Counted from the stretch's first letter, positions 7,776 through 16,567 are shown. The stretch is DNA of 49,165 bases from Chloroflexota bacterium (GCA_919901745.1 CAKKPP010000015.1:1-49165), one strand, 5' to 3'. Notes: a model not told the origin generated them from the letters alone. Numbers and translations: made by a program.

Positions 7776-8722
7776 GGTCGTCCCAGGTAGGTCACCGATG
7801 CCTCGCTCGGGGCCTCGTGGAGGTGGATCTGGCCCGTGCGCAGGTGGGTCGTGAACCACTCGGCGATCAGCGGTGCCACGATGTCGCGATACTGGGCGTA
7901 CGCGCCGTAATGGGTCGTCCCGGTCTGGACGACGAGTCGCTTCGGCCCGCCGGCGCGCTCATAGAGCCTGAACGCGTGGTCCTCCGGCGTCACGGCGTCG
8001 TTCTCGACACAGATGAACATCGCCGCGCGTGGAGCGATCCGATCGACGAACTCGATCGGGCGGTACTCGAGGATCGCGTCGGCGCTGGCAAGTGCGACCA
8101 GGGCGGGAATCCGCCCGTCGACGTCGGCCTTGACGGTCGTGGTCTTGCGCTCCGGCGTGGGGACCATGATGCCTTCGCGGGGTGGAACGAGCTCCCCGGT
8201 TCCCCCGAGCACGCGAGCCAGGCGATCCTGCCGGAGTCTCGCGAGGAACTCCAGCCACTCGTATTCGCGGCGCATCCGATGCAGCCAATCACGCCCATCG
8301 GCGATCGGGACCTGGCTGACGATCGCCTTGAATCGCGGGTCGAGACCTGCGGCCATGATCGCGTTGCCGCCCCCGGTTGCCCCGGACCCGAAGGCCCCGA
8401 TCCGGGCCGGGTCGATGTCGGCGCGTGTTTCGAGGTACGTCGCGGCGCTCCGGTAGTCCTCGACCTGGGCGCGTGGGTCGAGCAGGGTCGCGTCGCCCTC
8501 CGAGTCGCCGAACCCCCGATAGTCGAAGACGAGGACGGCAATTCCCGCGGCCAGCAGCGCCTCGTGGTACGGCTGGTAGAGCTTGGCGTCTCGAAGTCCC
8601 AGCCAACCGGGACCCTGGACCACCGCAGCGCCGGGCCGATCCACGGAAACAGCCGCAGGAAGGGTGAGGGTCGCGGCCAGGGACATACCGTGGCTGGAGA
8701 ACCTGATCTGGTCGATCGACAT
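7772..8722 (-). CDS. Alpha/beta hydrolase, nucleophile elbow altered
   Basis: A 316-aa alpha/beta-hydrolase of the dienelactone-hydrolase/YcjY type, first gene of the operon. It has the oxyanion strand VVQGPGWLGLRD, the VFDYRGFGDSEGD motif and a C-terminal TTHYGAY with the likely catalytic His. The nucleophile elbow reads RIGAFGSGATGGGNAI where relatives usually have G-x-S-x-G; aligned this way, the Ser position is Gly114, with Ser113 beside it. Either Ser113 serves or the enzyme is non-canonical. The start lies 10 nt downstream of the palindrome at 8733-8742, giving a nearly leaderless transcript. Confidence 0.8.
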   Translation of the reverse strand: MSIDQIRFSSHGMSLAATLTLPAAVSVDRPGAAVVQGPGWLGLRDAKLYQPYHEALLAAGIAVLVFDYRGFGDSEGDATLLDPRAQVEDYRSAATYLETRADIDPARIGAFGSGATGGGNAIMAAGLDPRFKAIVSQVPIADGRDWLHRMRREYEWLEFLARLRQDRLARVLGGTGELVPPREGIMVPTPERKTTTVKADVDGRIPALVALASADAILEYRPIEFVDRIAPRAAMFICVENDAVTPEDHAFRLYERAGGPKRLVVQTGTTHYGAYAQYRDIVAPLIAEWFTTHLRTGQIHLHEAPSEASVTYLGRP

Positions 8723-8731
8723 CAGGGCTTG

Positions 8732-8760
8732 ATTGTATACAACACTGGCGATATTGTCTG
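8732..8760 (-). promoter_or_regulatory. Promoter and perfect TTGTATACAA operator of the main catabolic operon
   Basis: Minus-strand CAGACA (8755-8760), 17-nt spacer, TACAAT (8732-8737). The perfect 10-bp palindrome TTGTATACAA at 8733-8742 overlies the -10, a classic repressor position. GT-AC palindromes are typical of GntR-family operators, and a GntR-FCD gene is encoded at 14163-14897. The link between regulator and site is inferred. Confidence 0.6.
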
Positions 8761-8801
8761 CATTGTGGCCACGGGTCCGCCCGGGCGTCGCGCCACGTCG
8801 G

Positions 8802-10169
8802 TCACGCCGCTGGCCCGTAGATCCACGACGCAGGGTCGCGCGCGTAGTCCTCGTATGATCCGGGGACGGTGATCCCCGGGATGTCCGGGACCCAGTCGTT
8901 CCGAAGCAACTGATCCGGGTCGCCGTAGCGGGACGCGAGGTCGCGGACCTCGGGATCGTCGTAGGCCGCCAGGCGTCCCTGATCGATGACCGGGATGTCG
9001 CCGCCGGGCAGCTGCACCACGAGGGTCGCCGACATCAGGTGCACGTGCAGGTGGCCGTAAAGGAGATGGCGCTCGCCTGCCCAGACTTCTTCCGACGACC
9101 GCCAGCGGGTCCCCAGGCCGCAGTGGATGATGCCCGCGCGGCGGCGCTCCCACTCGAAGCCCCCCGAGGACAGCATCTCGATGCTCGCCGGCCGGGCGAT
9201 CTTGGGGTTGGTCCCGATGGCGATCTCCCAGATCCAGAACAGGCCGGGGGAGGGGAAGGACGGATACTGCGTGTCTCTCGATTCGTCCTCGAGCTCACGC
9301 CAGGCATCGCCGTAGCCGCCTCCGCCCCGGATCCCGGCCATCCGAGCGTTCTCGATATCGACTTCGATCCGCGGGAACGGCCGGCTGAAGTGGTTCAACG
9401 TGCCGGCAATCACACCGGTGGTGTCGTCATTGGCTTCGATCGGTGTCGGTGGGTGGGCCATCAGGTGGCCCCACTTGGGCGACAGGCCGTAGTCGTGGCG
9501 GGTGTCGTCCCGGAATGGCGAGTCAAGGATTGTCAACTCGACGCGGGTCCCCTCCGGATCGGTGAGGAGGAGCCGGGACCCGGTGTTCTCGGTGATCCGT
9601 GACCAAGTCCGCTCGTTGATCAGGCGGTGGAGGTCGCGCGGGAAGAGGTTCGGGCCGGCCTCGAAGTGATCCCGGATCACCCACGGGAACCCCTCGTAGC
9701 GATGGCTCACCTTGGGGATCGCGCCACCCTTGCCGTGGATGAGCAGGTCGTACCCGCGCGTTCGCGCGAGATCCTCGATCCACGGCGTGCCCTCCCAGCG
9801 TCGCGGGTTCTCGGTCCACGGCTGGCGGCGCATGGCGACCCGGATCTCGTCGAGATCGTCGAACGGGCGATCCGGTTCGGTCTGGGCGACGACGACATCG
9901 ACGGCTGCGCCCATCTCGCGAAGGGCGATCGCGACCGCGTCCACGAGATCGCCATCGGTCTGGCTGTCGACGCCGATCAGCACCCGCTCTCCCGGCTTCG
10001 TGGCGCCATACCCGATGAAGCCGGCCGCGGTGCGGCGGACCTCATCGGAGCGGGCGACGTGTCGGGCGACCGAGAGGAGATCCTCGAGACCGATGGCGCG
10101 CGCCACGCCACCGTCCGGACCAGGTTCGGTCCGGGTGGCGACACCGTCATCACTGACCTGACCGCACAT
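8802..10169 (-). CDS. M29 aminopeptidase-T/NicX-like family protein
   Basis: A 455-aa protein. The segment VLIGVDSQTDGDLVDAVAIA, RLLLTDPEGTRVEL and IAIGTNPKIARPA resemble the COG2309 family, which contains M29 aminopeptidases and 2,5-dihydroxypyridine 5,6-dioxygenase (NicX) of nicotinate breakdown. It is longer than NicX (about 350 aa). Metal ligands could include Glu and His in MAHPPTPIEAND, IIHCGLGTRW and GHLHVHLMS. The ATG at 10169 has GGAG upstream; the longer frame to 10379 crosses a hairpin and is rejected. It lies downstream of the ABC substrate-binding protein gene. A ring-opening dioxygenase is attractive given the neighbouring Mo hydroxylase, but peptidase-like chemistry is not excluded. 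Confidence 0.62.
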   Translation of the reverse strand: MCGQVSDDGVATRTEPGPDGGVARAIGLEDLLSVARHVARSDEVRRTAAGFIGYGATKPGERVLIGVDSQTDGDLVDAVAIALREMGAAVDVVVAQTEPDRPFDDLDEIRVAMRRQPWTENPRRWEGTPWIEDLARTRGYDLLIHGKGGAIPKVSHRYEGFPWVIRDHFEAGPNLFPRDLHRLINERTWSRITENTGSRLLLTDPEGTRVELTILDSPFRDDTRHDYGLSPKWGHLMAHPPTPIEANDDTTGVIAGTLNHFSRPFPRIEVDIENARMAGIRGGGGYGDAWRELEDESRDTQYPSFPSPGLFWIWEIAIGTNPKIARPASIEMLSSGGFEWERRRAGIIHCGLGTRWRSSEEVWAGERHLLYGHLHVHLMSATLVVQLPGGDIPVIDQGRLAAYDDPEVRDLASRYGDPDQLLRNDWVPDIPGITVPGSYEDYARDPASWIYGPAA

Positions 10170-10203
10170 GCCACTGCTCCGCGGTTGTTGGGGTTGAATG
10201 GAA

Positions 10204-10230
10204 CGTCCCCGGAGCGGCGCTCCGGGGACG
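10204..10230 (-). other. Strong hairpin after the substrate-binding protein gene
   Basis: CGTCCCCGGAGC (10204-10215) pairs perfectly with GCTCCGGGGACG (10219-10230) across a 3-nt loop, 31 nt past the SBP stop on the minus strand. There is no long T-run after it (TTCCATTC). Such hairpins often protect abundant binding-protein mRNA while letting some polymerase through, here into the NicX-like gene. It could also be a terminator of intermediate strength. Confidence 0.65.
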
Positions 10231-10260
10231 ATTCGCACCGACGAGGGTCGATCAGCGTCC

Positions 10261-11352
10261 TTACGGAGCCGGGCTGCCGATCTTCTCGTAGTAGCCGATG
10301 TCGACGAGCGTCTGGAGGAGGCTCCTGTCGTAGGCCGACGAAACCGGGACATCGATGATGTCGGGATTGACCGTCGCAAGGACTTCCTTCGGGTTCTCGA
10401 ACGCGCCGTCGGCCCAGGTCATCGATCGATTCCCGATCTCGACGAAGTCGGCAACCTGCTTCTCCGCGTCGGCCAGTTCCAGCTGGTTGAAGTCCGCATA
10501 GGCCTTCGCCATCGCCGCCGGGTCGGTCCAGTACAGATTCTGGGCGGCCAGCGCCGAGGCGACGAGGACCAGCGCGGTATTGGGGTTCTTGGCGAGCCAA
10601 TCCTTGCGGACGGCCATTCCCGAGCGGCCCCACTCCACGCCGGCCGTCTTGAGATGGACGAGGATGCTGAAGCCCTGGTCGATCATCTCCTGTTCAAGGT
10701 TGGAGTCGACAACGGCGCACTCGATCGAGCCACCCTGAAGGGCCGCGATGCGTGCGCTCTGGCCGCCAACCTGGGTGATCACGACGTCATTCGTGGTCAG
10801 GTTGAGGGCCTTGATCCCGAGCAGGGCCGCACCGTTGGAGGTGCCGCCGAAGGTGCTGATCGCGATCCGCTTGCCCTTGACGTCATCGGCCGTCTTGACG
10901 TCGCCCTGGCACACGATGTTGTCCGTGAGGAGCACCGCGTTGACCGACAGCACGACCATGGGCGAGTCGGTGATCTGCGACGACACGGCACTGGACACGC
11001 CGACCATCGCCACATCAAGTTGGCCAGCCTGGAGGGCCGCGGTCGTCTTGCCGTCGCCTTCGAAGACGCTCACCTCGGCCGTGATCCCGTTCGCCGCGTA
11101 GATCCCGAGAACCTCAGCCGCCTTCGACGCGAACTGGCTCGTCTCGGTGACACTCAGCCCGATCTTGACCGAGGTCAACTCAGGGGCGGGCAGGGTACCC
11201 GGGGGATCGGTCGGCGCCGGCGTGTCGCCCGGTGCCGGCGTCGGCGTGGGTGGTGGGGTCGGGGCGGGGGTCGCACCACCGGTACATGCCGCGAACGCAA
11301 TGCTCGCGACCGCCAGCAGCCCTAGAAGCCGCATGCGCTTCGGCTGTGTCAT
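10261..11352 (-). CDS. ABC transporter substrate-binding lipoprotein (NMT1/SsuA/TauA type)
   Basis: A 363-aa binding protein. It has a basic N-terminus, a hydrophobic stretch and a lipobox-like AFAAC with Cys23, followed by a Pro/Thr-rich linker (about residues 27-55), so it is probably a lipoprotein. The core (VKIGLSVTETSQFASKAAEV, AALQAGQLDVAMVG, KGKRIAISTFGGTS) is typical of the NMT1/THI5-like and SsuA/TauA/RibY families, which bind sulfonates, nitrate, pyrimidines or riboflavin. The start at 11352 has AGGAGG 11 nt upstream. It is divergent from its membrane and ATPase partners at 11646-14123. Confidence 0.85.
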   Translation of the reverse strand: MTQPKRMRLLGLLAVASIAFAACTGGATPAPTPPPTPTPAPGDTPAPTDPPGTLPAPELTSVKIGLSVTETSQFASKAAEVLGIYAANGITAEVSVFEGDGKTTAALQAGQLDVAMVGVSSAVSSQITDSPMVVLSVNAVLLTDNIVCQGDVKTADDVKGKRIAISTFGGTSNGAALLGIKALNLTTNDVVITQVGGQSARIAALQGGSIECAVVDSNLEQEMIDQGFSILVHLKTAGVEWGRSGMAVRKDWLAKNPNTALVLVASALAAQNLYWTDPAAMAKAYADFNQLELADAEKQVADFVEIGNRSMTWADGAFENPKEVLATVNPDIIDVPVSSAYDRSLLQTLVDIGYYEKIGSPAP

Positions 11353-11416
11353 CTCCTGCTGTGCCTCCTCAGATGCTGCGACAGGCGTCGCCACAGGCCC
11401 GTTCGGCCTGCAACTG

Positions 11417-11445
11417 AATGTACCCGAAGCGATTGACATTGTCTA
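11417..11445 (-). promoter_or_regulatory. Promoter of the binding-protein gene with imperfect palindrome
   Basis: Minus-strand TAGACA (11440-11445), 17-nt spacer, TACATT (11417-11422). The imperfect palindrome TTGTCTACAC (11439-11448) overlaps the -35 and matches TTGTATACAA at 8 of 10 positions. The site lies in the 293-nt divergent gap (11353-11645) and could control both the binding-protein gene and the permease-ATPase genes. Apart from this I see no other element in the gap. Confidence 0.5.
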
Positions 11446-11645
11446 CACTTCTGCGGCAAACTTCATCCAAGAAACGGCGCTTTGAGCGCCCCGGTCGTGA
11501 CCGACCGCCCCACGGCTCATGATTGGTCGGTACCCTTGTCCGTGAGGAGGGCCCCGGTGACCCCGTTCCACGTTTCCGCGCAAACAAACCCAGACGAGGT
11601 CAATCCAATCGTGGGCTGGTTCGCAGGACGGGTCGCGAGCGGGCG

Positions 11646-12479
11646 ATGACGGCGGCATCAACATCCCTGTCGCGGAGGTCCGCGCCGCGGCGCAGGCCAC
11701 CGCCGAACTGGTTCAAGCGCCATGAGCGGCTCGTGTTTGCGGTCGCAGGTGTCGTCGCCTTCGCCCTCATCTGGGAGGTCGGCAGCAGGCTCGGGGTCAT
11801 CAACGAGCTGTTCTTCAGCCGCCCGTCGGCGATCGCTCGCGCAGGGTTCGAGGAGGTCCAGCTGCCCAGATTCTGGGTGGACTTCCAGGCGAGCGCGACC
11901 GAATTCAGCGTGGGGTATGTCATCGCGATCGTCTCGGCCATCCCGCTCGGCCTGGCTGCCGGCTGGTATCGCCGCCTCCAGTACACGCTGGACCCATGGC
12001 TGAACTTTCTGAACTCGCTGCCGCGCGTGGCGCTCCTGCCGATCCTGATCATCTGGTTCGGTCTCGGCGTGGAGTCGAAGATCGCGGTGGTGTTCCTTGG
12101 GGCCTTCTTCTCGATCATCATCCCAACCATCCAGGGGGTGAAGACGACCGACCGTCGCCTGCTGGACGTGGCCAACAGCTTCGGCGCCTCGCGGGCACGG
12201 GTGTTCCTGACGGTCGTGGGTCCGGCCACCGTGCCGTTCATCATCACCGGGCTGCGCCTCGGCGTGGCCCGGGCCCTGATCGGCGTGGTCACCGGCGAGC
12301 TGTTCGCCGCGACGACCGGGCTGGGCGTGATGATCAGTCGAGCCAGTGCCTCGTTCCAGACGGACCGCCTGCTGTTCGGGGTCCTCATCTTCACGTTCAC
12401 GGGCATCCTGGGAGTCGAGGCGATCCGTCGCGTCGAGAACTACTTCCAGCGGTGGCGACCCGCCAAGCAGGGAGCCTGA
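11646..12479 (+). CDS. ABC transporter permease 1 (TauC/SsuC type)
   Basis: A 277-aa inner-membrane permease with about six hydrophobic segments. The BPD_transp_1 EAA-loop region is visible as ANSFGASRARVFLTVVGPA followed by PFIITGLRLGVARALIG. The N-terminal 35 residues are Arg/Pro-rich. The ATG at 11646 is preceded by GAGCGGG, and the longer frame to 11523 runs through the promoter region. The gene is 5 nt upstream of the ATPase gene. Together with the second permease at 13287 it probably makes a heterodimeric channel. Confidence 0.86.
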   Translation: MTAASTSLSRRSAPRRRPPPNWFKRHERLVFAVAGVVAFALIWEVGSRLGVINELFFSRPSAIARAGFEEVQLPRFWVDFQASATEFSVGYVIAIVSAIPLGLAAGWYRRLQYTLDPWLNFLNSLPRVALLPILIIWFGLGVESKIAVVFLGAFFSIIIPTIQGVKTTDRRLLDVANSFGASRARVFLTVVGPATVPFIITGLRLGVARALIGVVTGELFAATTGLGVMISRASASFQTDRLLFGVLIFTFTGILGVEAIRRVENYFQRWRPAKQGA

Positions 12480-12484
12480 TCACC

Positions 12485-13285
12485 ATGACCGACACTCAGA
12501 TCGCGCTCGACGCTCGCGCTGTCCAGTTCTACTACGAGGACCCCACGACCCATGAGCGCCTCCTCGCGATCGAGAAGATGGATCTCGAGATCAACGTGGG
12601 CGAGTTCGTGTCGATCGTGGGTCCGAGCGGCTGCGGCAAGTCGACGTTCCTGAAGATCGTCAACGGTCTGCTCCCGACCTACGACGGCGAGATCAGTGTT
12701 CTCGAGCCGGACCACGGTCGAGCCCACGCGATGGTCTTCCAGGACTCGGCGCTGTTCCCGTGGTACTCCATCGTGTCCAACGTCGCGTACGGGCTCACCT
12801 GTCAGGGCGTCCCGAAGAAGGAGGCCCACGCGCGGGCGATGCCCTTCATCGAGATGGTCGGCCTGACCGGTTTCGAGACCAAGTACCCGTACCAGCTCTC
12901 CGGCGGGATGCAGCAGCGGGCCAACCTCGCCCGTGCGCTCACCGTCGATCCCGAGATTCTGCTGATGGACGAACCGTTCGCGGCCCTGGATGCGCAGACA
13001 CGTGAGCTCATGCAGGCCGAGCTCCTCCGGATCTGGCACCAGGCGCAGAAGACCGTGTTGTTCATCACGCACCAGATCGACGAGGCCATCTACCTCTCGG
13101 ACCGGGTCATCGTCATGAGCGCCCGGCCGGGCCGAATCCTCGCCGACATTCGCGTCGATCTGCCTCGCCCGCGAGAACTCAAGATCAAGCGCTCACCGGC
13201 ATTCGTCGCGTTGACGGACCAGATCTGGAGCCTGATCACGCCGCAGCTCCACGACGACGCACCGGCTACCGGGGTCGCCAGCTGA
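12485..13285 (+). CDS. ABC transporter ATP-binding protein (TauB/SsuB type)
   Basis: A 266-aa ATPase. Walker A GPSGCGKST at about 46-54, Q-loop VFQDSALFPW at about 84-93, signature LSGGMQQR at about 138-145, Walker B ILLMDEP at about 158-164 and switch His in ITHQIDEA. The signature and loop sequences place it with nitrate/sulfonate/taurine-type importers. The ATG at 12485 follows the permease stop by 5 nt. It energises import by both flanking permeases. Confidence 0.9.
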   Translation: MTDTQIALDARAVQFYYEDPTTHERLLAIEKMDLEINVGEFVSIVGPSGCGKSTFLKIVNGLLPTYDGEISVLEPDHGRAHAMVFQDSALFPWYSIVSNVAYGLTCQGVPKKEAHARAMPFIEMVGLTGFETKYPYQLSGGMQQRANLARALTVDPEILLMDEPFAALDAQTRELMQAELLRIWHQAQKTVLFITHQIDEAIYLSDRVIVMSARPGRILADIRVDLPRPRELKIKRSPAFVALTDQIWSLITPQLHDDAPATGVAS

Positions 13286-13286
13286 C

Positions 13287-14123
13287 GTGGCCGCCCAGAC
13301 TGTCCCGCTCAAGCGGACCGCTCACCCGAACCCCAAGACCGGATTCTGGCCGCGGCCGAACGAACGGGTCGTCTTCGGACTCCTTGGGTTCGTCCTGGTC
13401 CTGGGGACCTGGGAGCTCGTGTCGTCCTCCGAATACGGCCTGGGCCTGGTCAAGCGCGTGCTGCTCAGTTCGCCCACCCTGATCCTGGACGCCGCGATCA
13501 CGGACATCTCCTCGGGGGCGATCTGGCCTCACATCATCGAGAGCGGGAAGGAATACGTCTTCGGATTCGGCGCCGCGCTGGTGACCGGCATCCCGCTGGG
13601 CCTCGCGATCGGATGGTTCCGCCGGCTCAACTACGTGCTGGACCCCTGGCTGTCGGCGATTTATGCAACGCCGACGGTCGCCCTCATCCCGCTCATCATC
13701 CTGATCTTCGGGATCGACCTGGGGGCCAAGATCGTGGTCGTGTGGCTCGAGGCCATCTTCGTCATCACGGTCAGCACCACGACCGGCGTCAAGGCCGCCG
13801 ACGCCAAGTACCACGACATCGCCGAGAGCTTCCGGGCATCGAACTGGACGGTCTTCCGGACGGTAACCCTGCCGGCGAGCGTGCCGTACATCCTCACCGG
13901 CGTCCGGCTCGGCACGGGTCGAGCGCTTGTCGGCGTCGTCGTGAGCGAGTTCCTCGCAGCCAACGCCGGGATCGGCTTCTACATCGCGCTCAACGGCTCG
14001 TTCTTCTCGTCGGCCCGGGTGTTCTTCGGGATCATCCTGCTCGGGGCACTGGGGATCACGCTCGGCGAGCTCGTCCGGGTCGTCGAGAAACGCTTCGATC
14101 GCTGGCGACCTGCGATCAGCTAG
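13287..14123 (+). CDS. ABC transporter permease 2 (TauC/SsuC type)
   Basis: A 278-aa permease paralogous to permease 1. Its EAA-loop region is AESFRASNWTVFRTVTLPA followed by VPYILTGVRLGTGRALVG. It starts with GTG one base after the ATPase stop. Two different permeases with one ATPase gene indicate a heterodimeric membrane part, unlike the usual SsuC or TauC homodimers. The 39-nt gap to the convergent GntR gene holds nothing obvious. Confidence 0.87.
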   Translation: MAAQTVPLKRTAHPNPKTGFWPRPNERVVFGLLGFVLVLGTWELVSSSEYGLGLVKRVLLSSPTLILDAAITDISSGAIWPHIIESGKEYVFGFGAALVTGIPLGLAIGWFRRLNYVLDPWLSAIYATPTVALIPLIILIFGIDLGAKIVVVWLEAIFVITVSTTTGVKAADAKYHDIAESFRASNWTVFRTVTLPASVPYILTGVRLGTGRALVGVVVSEFLAANAGIGFYIALNGSFFSSARVFFGIILLGALGITLGELVRVVEKRFDRWRPAIS

Positions 14124-14162
14124 CGGGAAAGCCTCACGCCGGCGGCGAGCGGGCCGGGCGAC

Positions 14163-14897
14163 CTAGCGACGCAGGCGGCGATCCGCCCGCTCGCGTGCCT
14201 CTGCCTCCTTGATGTAGCGGCGGATCAACACGGCCACCCGTCGATAGTGTCCCGCGAGAAGGGTCACGGCCCGCTCGGCGTCACCGGTCCGGACCGCCTC
14301 ATAGAACTGCTCGTGGATCGAGCTCGAGTGGGTGATCGTGGCCCAGCGCAGGACCCTGGCGACCTCCTGGCGGAGTCGCGTGATCAGGCCCACCAGCCGG
14401 GGCCGCCCCGTGACCGAGTAGAGGCGAAGATAGAACCGCTCCCGCGTCGCAAGCTGCTGGTCCGGCTCGGTCACCGACTGCATCTCCGCGAAGAGGGTCT
14501 CGAGCTCGTCGAAGTCGTCGTCGGTCAGCAGCGGCAGCGCCAGGCGGACGGCGTGCCCTTCGAGGAGGATGCGCAGGTCGTAGACCTCTTCGATGTCGTC
14601 GGCGTCCAGCGAGGTCACCGTAAAGCCGCGGTGCGGCTCGGACTTGACCAATCCCTCGTACTCGAGGGCGCGGAGCGCCTCTCGCACGGGGATCCGCGAT
14701 GTCCCGAAGACGTCGGCGAGCTCTTCCTGGCGCAGGCGTTCGGCGGGCCCCAGGACCCCATCGAGGATCGCCCTGCGGACGGACTGGAGGACCAGTTCCT
14801 GGGCGGTGACGTTCTCCTCGCGCGCTGCCTCGATGATCGCCGTCAACCGGGCGCGGTTCCCGTCTTTCGTCTCACGTGGACGGACCGTGTCTCTCAA
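14163..14897 (-). CDS. GntR-family transcriptional regulator, FCD subfamily
   Basis: A 244-aa regulator. The N-terminal winged helix spans about residues 30-95 (ELVLQSVRRAILDGVLGPAE, RLRQEELADVFGTSRIPVRE, ALEYEGLVKSEPHRGF), followed by an all-helical FCD ligand-binding domain (VYDLRILLEGHAVRLALPLL, and metal/ligand His residues in ITHSSSIHEQFY and LAGHYRR). FCD regulators sense organic acids or sugar acids and usually repress neighbouring catabolic genes. It starts at TTG 14897, overlapping the amidohydrolase stop by 3 nt (TTGA), with GGGGAGG 8 nt upstream. It is the natural candidate for the TTGTATACAA-like sites in the island. Confidence 0.88.
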   Translation of the reverse strand: MRDTVRPRETKDGNRARLTAIIEAAREENVTAQELVLQSVRRAILDGVLGPAERLRQEELADVFGTSRIPVREALRALEYEGLVKSEPHRGFTVTSLDADDIEEVYDLRILLEGHAVRLALPLLTDDDFDELETLFAEMQSVTEPDQQLATRERFYLRLYSVTGRPRLVGLITRLRQEVARVLRWATITHSSSIHEQFYEAVRTGDAERAVTLLAGHYRRVAVLIRRYIKEAEARERADRRLRR

Positions 14898-16531
14898 CCC
14901 AGGACCTCCCCTTCGCCGAACACGAGTGTGCCGGCCATCATCGTCGCACGGACCGAGAGCGTTGCGAGGTCGATCTCGGCATCGAATGGATCCGCGTCAA
15001 GCACAACGAGGTCCGCCCAGGCCCCTTCGGTCAGGCGTCCGAGATTCCGCTCACCGGCCACGCTCGCCGGGGTTGACGTGAAACCCTCCCAGGCGGCCAC
15101 CAGGTCGAGACCTCGCGGGTCGCGCCCGGGGGCCGCAGAGGCGTGCCGGACCGCCCGCCGGATGCCCTCCAGCGGATCGATCGGCGCGCACGGATAGTCG
15201 CTGTTCAGCAAGATCGGCAGGCCGAGCCGCTGCCCCTGGGCAAGCGGCATCATCCGATCCCGTCGCTGGGGCCCGAAGATTTCCGCCCACTCCCGCTCGT
15301 AGGCGGTGAAGAAGGCCGGCTGCGTCGACCAGGCCAGGCCCAGCGAATGGGCGCGGGCCAGCTGCGCGTCATCGACATCGACGTAGGCATGCTCCAGGCG
15401 GTGTGGCCCCGAGTTCGCGGGCATCGCCGCAGCGAACGCGTCCAGTGCCAGATCGACGGCGCGACTGCCCACGGCGTGGACGGCGACCTGCAGGCCCTGG
15501 GCGTTGGCCCGACGAATCAGGTCTACGAGGTGTTCGGGTTCGATCCGTAGCAGGCCGCAGTTCTCCGGCTCGCCGCGATACGGTTCGTAGACGGCGGCAT
15601 TCCGAAAGATGCAGAAGCCGTCCACGCTGATCTTCACCCCCTGGATGCGCAGCCAATCGTCGCCAAGACCCGAGCGGATGCCGAGCGCCTCCAGCCACTC
15701 GAGTGACAACGGCGATTCATGGATGCGGTAGTAGAGGCGTACGCGCACCCCAAGCTCGCCCTCCGCCCTGAGCGCAGCGTAGTCGTCCGCCTCCTCGGGC
15801 AGGCGCACCATCTCGTGGATCGTGGTGACCCCGACACGGTGCAGGCTCGCGAAACCCTGGAGCAGAGCCTGACGACGATCGCCCCGGCCGGGTCTGGGGA
15901 CCGCCGAATCAGGGTGCGACTGGTCCAGCCTGAGCTTTGCCCGCTCATGGAGGATGCCCGAGGGCTGCCCATCGGCGTCGCGCTCGATGCGCCCGCCCGG
16001 CGGATCGATGGTCTGGGCATCGATCCCGGCGGCGACCAGGGCCGCCGAGCTGGCCGCAACGACATGCTTGCCGATCCCGCGCAGGACCACCGGGCGACCA
16101 TCGCCCGCAGCATCCAGTTCACGGCGATCCGGGAGACGCGCCTCGTTCAGGCGCAACGCGGACAGGTTGTCACCCTGGATCCAGCCGTCGGGCGGCGTGA
16201 CCGCGGCCCGCTCGCGCACCGCCGCGGTGACCTCGCCTACGGACGCGGGCTGGATCGCATCGAAGTCGAGATAGAGACTGCGCAGGACGGAGCCGCGGTG
16301 GAAATGCGTGTGGCTGTCGACGAACGCCGGCAGGACCGTGCGCCCCGCGAGATCGATGACCTGCGTCCCCGCGGATACGGCACCCTCGAAGTCGGCGGCG
16401 GTGCCGACGGCAACGATCCGCCCATCGCGGATCCCGATGGCGGCGCCCGGCGCGGGATCGCCGGGCCGGCGATGCACCTTCGCTCCCACGAGGAGCGTGT
16501 CAAGCGTGGCTCGATGGGCAGCAATCACCAC
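14894..16531 (-). CDS. YtcJ-like metal-dependent amidohydrolase
   Basis: A 545-aa amidohydrolase of the YtcJ/N-substituted formamide deformylase group. It has the AIGIRDGRIVAVGTAADFEG leader, VDSHTHFHRG metal site, K in QGVKISVDGFCIF, VAVHAVGSRAVDLAL, PHRLEHAYVDVDD and the Asp in LLNSDYPCAPIDP. The family hydrolyses exocyclic or cyclic C-N bonds; substrates vary. The start is GTG 16531 (GTG GTG), and a -10 hexamer lies just 7 nt upstream, so the mRNA is probably leaderless. It forms a unit with the GntR regulator, which may therefore be autoregulated. Confidence 0.85.
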   Translation of the reverse strand: MVIAAHRATLDTLLVGAKVHRRPGDPAPGAAIGIRDGRIVAVGTAADFEGAVSAGTQVIDLAGRTVLPAFVDSHTHFHRGSVLRSLYLDFDAIQPASVGEVTAAVRERAAVTPPDGWIQGDNLSALRLNEARLPDRRELDAAGDGRPVVLRGIGKHVVAASSAALVAAGIDAQTIDPPGGRIERDADGQPSGILHERAKLRLDQSHPDSAVPRPGRGDRRQALLQGFASLHRVGVTTIHEMVRLPEEADDYAALRAEGELGVRVRLYYRIHESPLSLEWLEALGIRSGLGDDWLRIQGVKISVDGFCIFRNAAVYEPYRGEPENCGLLRIEPEHLVDLIRRANAQGLQVAVHAVGSRAVDLALDAFAAAMPANSGPHRLEHAYVDVDDAQLARAHSLGLAWSTQPAFFTAYEREWAEIFGPQRRDRMMPLAQGQRLGLPILLNSDYPCAPIDPLEGIRRAVRHASAAPGRDPRGLDLVAAWEGFTSTPASVAGERNLGRLTEGAWADLVVLDADPFDAEIDLATLSVRATMMAGTLVFGEGEVLG

Positions 16532-16538
16532 GGGCTAG

Positions 16539-16567
16539 AATGTATCCACTTCATGATGCATTGTCTC
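16539..16567 (-). promoter_or_regulatory. Promoter of the amidohydrolase-gntR unit
   Basis: Minus-strand GAGACA (16562-16567), exact 17-nt spacer, TACATT (16539-16544). The spacing and hexamers match those at 8732-8760 and 11417-11445. A weak palindrome-like match, ATGTATCCAC (16540-16549, 7 of 10), overlaps the -10. The transcript would be leaderless or nearly so. Confidence 0.5.
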
